DNA of 64,000 nucleotides from an uncultured Christensenellaceae bacterium (GTDB lineage: Bacteria > Bacillota > Clostridia > Christensenellales > UBA3700). The DNA is taken from assembly GCA_944381325.1 (NCBI GenBank), contig CALWKS010000004.1, positions 21,189-85,188 of the forward strand, written 5' to 3'. Position 1 is the stretch's first letter; each line of letters opens with the position of its first letter. The notes below the pieces were generated by a model. It was not told where the DNA came from. It saw nothing but the letters and a program-made list of their open reading frames with translations, and did no database searches. Shown one piece after another: positions 59,554-64,000 of this stretch. The translations under genes and the position numbers were made by a program.

Positions 59554-61055
59554 AATTCGTTGTTTCTGCCGTACAGACAGTTTATATAATGGAAATATCC
59601 TTTGTCGACACTGTTCATCGCATCTCGCGTAGCTCTGAAAGTCCAATTGCCCTCAGCAACGCCGGGAGTGTTCATTCTGCAATCCGCGCCGTAACCGCAA
59701 AGGTCCTGAAAAGGCACTACAGCCAGTCTGCAGCAGCTCGAAATAAGACGTCTGATAAATATTTTAGTCGCCTTGCAGTCATAGCCGCCTCCGCCGAAAT
59801 CTCTGCGATCGCACTCTATATATCTCAGCATATAGTCGAGTATGTTTTCTTTGAGACCGTACATCCAGCCGAGCGTCGTGTTGTTGTCGTGCGTAGCAGT
59901 ATATCCCACGCAATTACGGCTGAAATTGTGAGGCAGATGAATACTGTCCCCGTCTTCGAAACCGAACTGCATTACGCGCATGCAAGGAAGTCCGAGATCA
60001 GCGAGAAGCTGATTGACTTTTTCGTCAATAATGCCCAGATCTTCAGCGATAAAACCGTCCTTGTCGTGCTTTTTGAACACCTTCTTAAACAGTTCTTTGC
60101 CTACGCCTTCACACCATTTCCCGTTCTTCGCGGTGGTCTCACCGTAATCGACTGCCCAATATTCAGAGAACGCTCTGAAATGGTCTATACGCAGTATGTC
60201 ATAAAGCTCTGCCATGCGGTCAAAGCGCTTCATCCACCACGAAAAACCGTCCTTTCTCATATGATCGTAGTCATATAGCGGATTGCCCCAAAGCTGTCCT
60301 TCTTCACTGAAATAATCAGGCGGAACTCCTGCAACTTTTTTAGGCATAAGGTTTTCGTCAAGAAGAAAAGCGGAAGGCTCTCCCCATACGTCAGCGCTGT
60401 CCATGCTCACGTACATCGGCATATCGCCTATAAACTTCATGCCCTTGCCGTTCACGCGCTTTTTAGCGTCTCTCCACTGCCCGTCAAACAAATACTGTTC
60501 AAAGACAAAGAAATAATAATCGTCCTCGTTGTCCGCGATATAGCCGCGTTTAGAGCCCTCGTCCATGCGCTTATGGCAATCCTGCCAATTCCACCAAGGA
60601 GCACCGTTATACGCCTTTTTAAGGCTCATAAACAATGCGTATTCCCTTACCCAGTGCGCGCTTTTCTCAAAGTCAATGAGTTTATCCTTTATTCTGTCCT
60701 TTACGTTCTTATAAGCCTTTTCAAGCATATTGCGCTTTGCCGCGATACACTTGCCGTAATCCACAGCGTAAGGATTGCTCTCCTCACACGCGCGCCTGTC
60801 CTCTTCAGATATATAGCCTTCTCTTGCCAGCGTAGTCGGATCGATATACAAATAATTGCCTGCGAACGCGCTTACTCCGGAATACGGAGAATTGCCCAGC
60901 CCTATCGTGGTAACAGGAAGTATCTGCCAGTAATGAAAACCGCACGCAAGCGAAAAATCGCAAAAGTCGTCTATCTCTTTGCCCAGTCCGCCTATTCCGT
61001 ACGCAGACGGCAAAGAGGAAATGTTTAGTAAAATACCGCTCGATCTTTTTAACAT
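59547..61055 (-). CDS. malQ: 4-alpha-glucanotransferase
   Basis: 502 residues, GH77 amylomaltase. N-terminal RSSGILLNISSLPSAYGIGGLG and NSPYSGVSAFAGN are diagnostic. Catalytic motifs are RIDHFRAF (nucleophile Asp), FIAEDLG (acid/base Glu) and TATHDNNTTLGW. It transfers maltosyl or longer glucan units during glycogen or maltodextrin metabolism and is cytoplasmic. It shares an operon with the phosphopantetheinyl transferase gene by overlap, though no metabolic link is obvious. Confidence 0.96.
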   Translation of the reverse strand: MLKRSSGILLNISSLPSAYGIGGLGKEIDDFCDFSLACGFHYWQILPVTTIGLGNSPYSGVSAFAGNYLYIDPTTLAREGYISEEDRRACEESNPYAVDYGKCIAAKRNMLEKAYKNVKDRIKDKLIDFEKSAHWVREYALFMSLKKAYNGAPWWNWQDCHKRMDEGSKRGYIADNEDDYYFFVFEQYLFDGQWRDAKKRVNGKGMKFIGDMPMYVSMDSADVWGEPSAFLLDENLMPKKVAGVPPDYFSEEGQLWGNPLYDYDHMRKDGFSWWMKRFDRMAELYDILRIDHFRAFSEYWAVDYGETTAKNGKWCEGVGKELFKKVFKKHDKDGFIAEDLGIIDEKVNQLLADLGLPCMRVMQFGFEDGDSIHLPHNFSRNCVGYTATHDNNTTLGWMYGLKENILDYMLRYIECDRRDFGGGGYDCKATKIFIRRLISSCCRLAVVPFQDLCGYGADCRMNTPGVAEGNWTFRATRDAMNSVDKGYFHYINCLYGRNNELC

Positions 61056-61082
61056 TCTTTGAAATTCCTCTGAAAATCTGAC

Positions 61083-61149
61083 GATAAGTATTCACTTATC
61101 TGCCTTTTGTTGCTGTTTTTATTATACCATAAGCGGAAATCCCTATCAA
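61083..61149 (-). promoter_or_regulatory. malQ promoter and leader hairpin
   Basis: The minus strand has TTGATA (61144-61149), a 17-bp spacer and TATAAT (61121-61126). A perfect 7-bp hairpin (GATAAGT/ACTTATC, 61083-61100) follows in the leader. Confidence 0.75.
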
Positions 61150-61164
61150 TACTCATTTAAAAAA

Positions 61165-61195
61165 TTTACCCCTTACTTTTTAAATAAGGGGTAAA
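61165..61195 (-). terminator. terminator of the alpha/beta hydrolase gene
   Basis: TTTACCCCTTA pairs with TAAGGGGTAAA around a nine-base loop; the minus strand then has a short T-run. Confidence 0.85.
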
Positions 61196-61210
61196 GTAAA
61201 ATCACGTTTT

Positions 61211-62311
61211 TCAACGCGCGGCAAGACATCTTTCGAAAAAGTCGTTGACCGCATCCATAAATTCTTCGTCAATTGCAAAAACCGTGGCTTTATCGCTGTA
61301 TTCGTATCTTATATCGACGTTGTACTGGAAGGTATTATACTTGGACGACTTTGCAATATTGCTCTTCTTTCCCTTAAGGCTTTCTGCAATCTTTTTTTCG
61401 TCTTCCCTAGGACGGCTCATAGTATGTCCTCTGTCCTCAAACAGCAGAAATTCAGCCTTAGGATTGGTTATCTCTTTTGCATGCGCTATTACCGAGCATG
61501 AATATGGCACCGTGGGATCGTCCTTGCTGTGAGATATAAGAACGGGTCCCTTGTATCTGTTGATGCCCGACACGCCCGTACCGCCCGCGTATTTACCAAA
61601 CTTGACCTTTTCCACAAGCGTATTCCACGGCTTGTACAAAAGAGCCAGTTTTCCGACGTATCTCTGCGCATGGAAATACATCGTATCCCAGGTATTGTTG
61701 AAACCGCTCAGCGTTGCAACGCCCGCCAAATCGTCGTGTCCGTAATTAAGCACGTTGGCGCTTGCATAGCCCGACCAGCTGTGACCGTATACGAGCACGG
61801 GCATATCTTTGAAACGCGACTGAGACTTAATGAATTCAAGCGCGTTATGCAAGTCTATTTTCGACTGATTGAGTCCTACTATATTCTTGCCTTCGCTAGT
61901 GCACGTGCCTGTCATATCGAATGTGAACACGTCATAACCCTTACGTACGAAATACTGAGTGCGGTTGAGGTAGCCGTCCATATTGCAGCCTATGCCGTGG
62001 CATACAAGCACCAGAGCCTTGCCCTTTTTGCCTTCCTTATTTGTATAGAGGTAAGCTCCCAGTTTGTTTTTCCCTGAATAAAAGTCCATACGCTGACGGT
62101 TCATAACGTCCTTATAATCGTCGTACGTAACCGTATTGCACATAGGAGTAACGCGGGTGCCGAAGACCGAATTATAAATTATCAGCGCGGCTATGTAAGG
62201 AATAACGACCGTCCATCCCAACAGAACAAATACGGTAAAGAAACCTATTTTCATAAGCGCAGGAACAATGCCCTTTTTCCTTCTCTTCTTTACAAGTTTA
62301 TTGTCGCTCAC
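61211..62311 (-). CDS. membrane-anchored alpha/beta hydrolase
   Basis: 366 residues. The start is GTG at 62309-62311, with GGAGG 6 bp upstream. A Lys/Arg-rich N-terminus and one membrane helix (about 20-46) are followed by an alpha/beta-hydrolase domain. It has the oxyanion HGIGCNMDG, nucleophile elbow GHSWSG (about 170), an acid in SHSKDDPTVP and the His in EDRGHTMS. This is the serine-hydrolase layout of BAAT/DUF-type esterases and peptidases; the substrate is unknown. It is a single gene with its own promoter and terminator. Confidence 0.87.
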   Translation of the reverse strand: MSDNKLVKKRRKKGIVPALMKIGFFTVFVLLGWTVVIPYIAALIIYNSVFGTRVTPMCNTVTYDDYKDVMNRQRMDFYSGKNKLGAYLYTNKEGKKGKALVLVCHGIGCNMDGYLNRTQYFVRKGYDVFTFDMTGTCTSEGKNIVGLNQSKIDLHNALEFIKSQSRFKDMPVLVYGHSWSGYASANVLNYGHDDLAGVATLSGFNNTWDTMYFHAQRYVGKLALLYKPWNTLVEKVKFGKYAGGTGVSGINRYKGPVLISHSKDDPTVPYSCSVIAHAKEITNPKAEFLLFEDRGHTMSRPREDEKKIAESLKGKKSNIAKSSKYNTFQYNVDIRYEYSDKATVFAIDEEFMDAVNDFFERCLAAR

Positions 62312-62329
62312 TTTGCACCTCCGTTATAA

Positions 62330-62358
62330 ATTATACCACGTTTGTGTCATTATTGCAA
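62330..62358 (-). promoter_or_regulatory. promoter of the alpha/beta hydrolase gene
   Basis: The minus strand has TTGCAA (62353-62358), a 17-bp spacer and TATAAT (62330-62335), about 19 bp before the GTG start. Confidence 0.82.
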
Positions 62359-62440
62359 TATGCGCATATCGATAAATCGGTTACTATCAGTCGGTTTCAA
62401 CATAAGAATATTATAATTTGAAACAGTTGTTGCAAAAAAA

Positions 62441-62466
62441 TCGCGCCTCACTTATGTGAAGCGCGA
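62441..62466 (-). terminator. terminator of the ribosomal protein/rpoA operon
   Basis: TCGCGCCTCAC and GTGAAGCGCGA fold with one mismatch; the minus strand continues with seven T. It marks the end of the rpoA-rplQ transcript. Confidence 0.88.
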
Positions 62467-62490
62467 ATTGTTTGTTGATCGGATAAACGA

Positions 62491-63015
62491 TTACTTCTTT
62501 GCGGGGGTCTCTTTTACGAGTTCGACAACAGCTGTCTGAGCGCCGTCGCCGCGTCTCGTACCGAGCTTAATAACTCTGGTGTAACCGCCCTTCTGTCCGC
62601 AGTCGTTAGCACGCTTTGCGTAGAAAGGTGCGTACTCTCTGAACAGCTTCTCAACGAGAGGATGCTTTACTGCAGCAAGACGCTTATTGTAATCGCCCTT
62701 GCTTTCCTTTTCAGCCTGAAGCGGCTTCATCTCTCTGAGTTTAGCCATCATGGTACGTCTTGCAGCGAGCTTTCTTACGCCGTCAACGGTCTCCTCGACA
62801 GCAACGGTCTCGCCCTTAGCGTTTACCTTATCTTTCTTTACTACCGCCACGTCTTCATAGGTGTTGATAGCAAGCGTGATCATTTTTTCAGCGTATTTCT
62901 GAACTTCCTTTGCTCTGCCGACGGTCGTTTCGAGACGTCCGTACCAAAGAAGCTCTGAAGCCTGACTGCGAATCATAGCCATTCTCTGTTCGCTGGTTCT
63001 TCCCAATTTTCTCAT
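62491..63015 (-). CDS. rplQ: 50S ribosomal protein L17
   Basis: 174 residues; bacterial L17 is usually 115-130. The N-terminal half (MRKLGRTSEQRMAMIRSQASELL...RLETTVGRAKEVQKYAEKMITLA) and the C-terminal GGYTRVIKLGTRRGDGAQ are standard. The extra length is an internal Lys/Glu-rich insertion (about 60-120). It lies 14 bp after rpoA, the usual last position of the alpha operon. Confidence 0.96.
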   Translation of the reverse strand: MRKLGRTSEQRMAMIRSQASELLWYGRLETTVGRAKEVQKYAEKMITLAINTYEDVAVVKKDKVNAKGETVAVEETVDGVRKLAARRTMMAKLREMKPLQAEKESKGDYNKRLAAVKHPLVEKLFREYAPFYAKRANDCGQKGGYTRVIKLGTRRGDGAQTAVVELVKETPAKK

Positions 63016-63029
63016 TGCTCTATATCTCC

Positions 63030-63983
63030 TTATTCGTCCTTACTGCGCAGGTCAAATCCCAGTTCTCGGATCTTCTTGATGACCTCGTCGAGAGACTTCT
63101 TGCCGAGGTTTCTGACCTTGAGCATTTCGTCTTCAGTCTTCTTGGTAAGATCCTGAACGGTGTGGATGCCCGCTCTCTTCAAGCAATTGTAGGAACGTAC
63201 GGACAAATCCAGATCCTCGATGCTTGTTTCAAGTTTCTTGTGAGTTTTCTCGTCGTCCTGAGAGATGAGGATTTCTCTTCCCTTCATCGTATCGACGAGG
63301 TTTACGAACAAGTTGACGTGATCTTCCATGATCTTCGCGGAAAGGCTGATAACCTCTCTCGGAGTGAACGTACCGTTGGTGGTAACGTTGATCGTCAGCT
63401 TGTCATAGTTGATGTTCTGTCCCAGACGAGTGCTCTCGACTGCGTAACTCGCACTCTCCACAGGGGTGAAGATTGAGTCGACGGGGATATATCCGAGGGG
63501 CTGGGTTTCGTCCTTGTTTTCGTTTGCTGAAACGTAACCTCTGCCTACGCCGATCGTGATTTCCATCTTAAGATCCGCACCTTCGTCCAGAGAGCAGATA
63601 TACATATCGGGGTTGAGAATTTCGATCTCGGAACCGTGCTGTATATCGCCTGCGGTAACAACGCCTGCGGTGTTCTTTTCAATGGTAACGACCTGTCTGA
63701 AATCCTTGTCTTCGGTATGAGCTTTTACAGCAAGTCCCTTTATATTGAGAATGATTTCGGTTACGTCCTCTTTAACTCCGGGAATAGAGCTGAATTCGTG
63801 CCTTACGCCCTCGATCTTGATACCGACGGGTGCTGCACCGGGGAGCGCACTGAGAAGGATTCTTCTCAGGCAGTTGCCCAAAGTGGTACCGAATCCGCGT
63901 TCGAGCGGCTCGACGATAAACTGCATTTCTCTGCCTTCGTTTGTCTCTACGCACTCGATTCTCGGTTTCTGAATTTCTATCAT
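63030..63983 (-). CDS. rpoA: DNA-directed RNA polymerase alpha subunit
   Basis: 317 residues, full length. The N-terminal dimerisation domain (EPLERGFGTTLGNCLRRILLSALPG) is followed by a linker and the C-terminal domain that contacts promoters (LDLSVRSYNCLKRAGIHTVQDLT, LGKKSLDEVIKKIRELG). AGGAGG lies just before the ATG at the right window edge; the rest of the ribosomal protein operon should continue beyond. Confidence 0.98.
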   Translation of the reverse strand: MIEIQKPRIECVETNEGREMQFIVEPLERGFGTTLGNCLRRILLSALPGAAPVGIKIEGVRHEFSSIPGVKEDVTEIILNIKGLAVKAHTEDKDFRQVVTIEKNTAGVVTAGDIQHGSEIEILNPDMYICSLDEGADLKMEITIGVGRGYVSANENKDETQPLGYIPVDSIFTPVESASYAVESTRLGQNINYDKLTINVTTNGTFTPREVISLSAKIMEDHVNLFVNLVDTMKGREILISQDDEKTHKKLETSIEDLDLSVRSYNCLKRAGIHTVQDLTKKTEDEMLKVRNLGKKSLDEVIKKIRELGFDLRSKDE

Positions 63984-64000
63984 ATATACCTCCTGCTATG

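Overview
The window looks like a low-to-mid GC Bacillota genome, most likely an uncultured gut Clostridia (Christensenellales/Borkfalkiaceae-like). This rests on several things seen in the sequence: strong AGGAGG-type ribosome binding sites, consensus vegetative promoters (TTGACA, 17 bp, TATAAT), a type III glutamine synthetase, the split archaeal/clostridial-type glutamate synthase, an ANTAR regulator of the NitR type, LL-diaminopimelate aminotransferase, and giant surface lipoproteins with Cys-rich and InlB-type repeats. The standard genetic code fits. I see no tRNA, rRNA, CRISPR array or insertion sequence.

Layout. (1) 17.8 kb down to 1, minus strand: a five-gene operon from one consensus promoter. 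It encodes a 2224-residue Cys-repeat lipoprotein, a smaller lipoprotein, a LolD/MacB-type ATPase, a two-unit FtsX-type permease, and a second giant Cys-repeat lipoprotein that runs off the left edge. (2) 18.1-20.3 kb, plus: a UvrD/PcrA-type helicase. (3) 33.6-20.4 kb, minus: an eight-gene nitrogen operon, glnN (GSIII)-asnB-guaA-pyrG-carA-carB-dapF-dapL. It holds a glutamine-making enzyme, four glutamine-consuming amidotransferase steps and two diaminopimelate steps. (4) 33.7-39.1 kb, plus, divergent: a three-part glutamate synthase, glnA (GSI) and an ANTAR antiterminator. Both divergent transcripts begin with the same sequence element, which can fold either into a strong terminator or into a hairpin with an A1/G4 hexaloop of the kind ANTAR proteins recognise. 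(5) 39.2-41.3 kb: azlCD, a YegP-like protein and a candidate small RNA. (6) 41.3-48.7 kb, minus: an InlB-repeat lipoprotein split by an in-frame TAA, a LacI-family regulator with candidate operators, and a clan-D (melibiase-like) glycosidase. (7) 56.1-48.9 kb, minus: a seven-gene cluster with a YgbA_NO protein, a small lipoprotein, two exporter-type ABC proteins and an ECF transporter, preceded by two TTAGC/GCTAA palindromes; I infer iron or haem acquisition. (8) 56.4-58.5 kb, plus: an old-yellow-enzyme/enoate reductase. (9) 58.7-64 kb, minus: acyl carrier protein, a phosphopantetheinyl transferase, malQ, a membrane-anchored alpha/beta hydrolase, rplQ and rpoA.

The most interesting parts are the paired ANTAR-style attenuators that would tie glutamine synthesis, glutamate synthesis and nearly all glutamine spending to one RNA-binding protein, the giant Cys3His-repeat lipoproteins bracketing an ABC transporter, and the putative iron/haem ECF cluster. 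Start codons were reassigned to internal ATG codons with a ribosome binding site wherever the longest reading frame looked too long.
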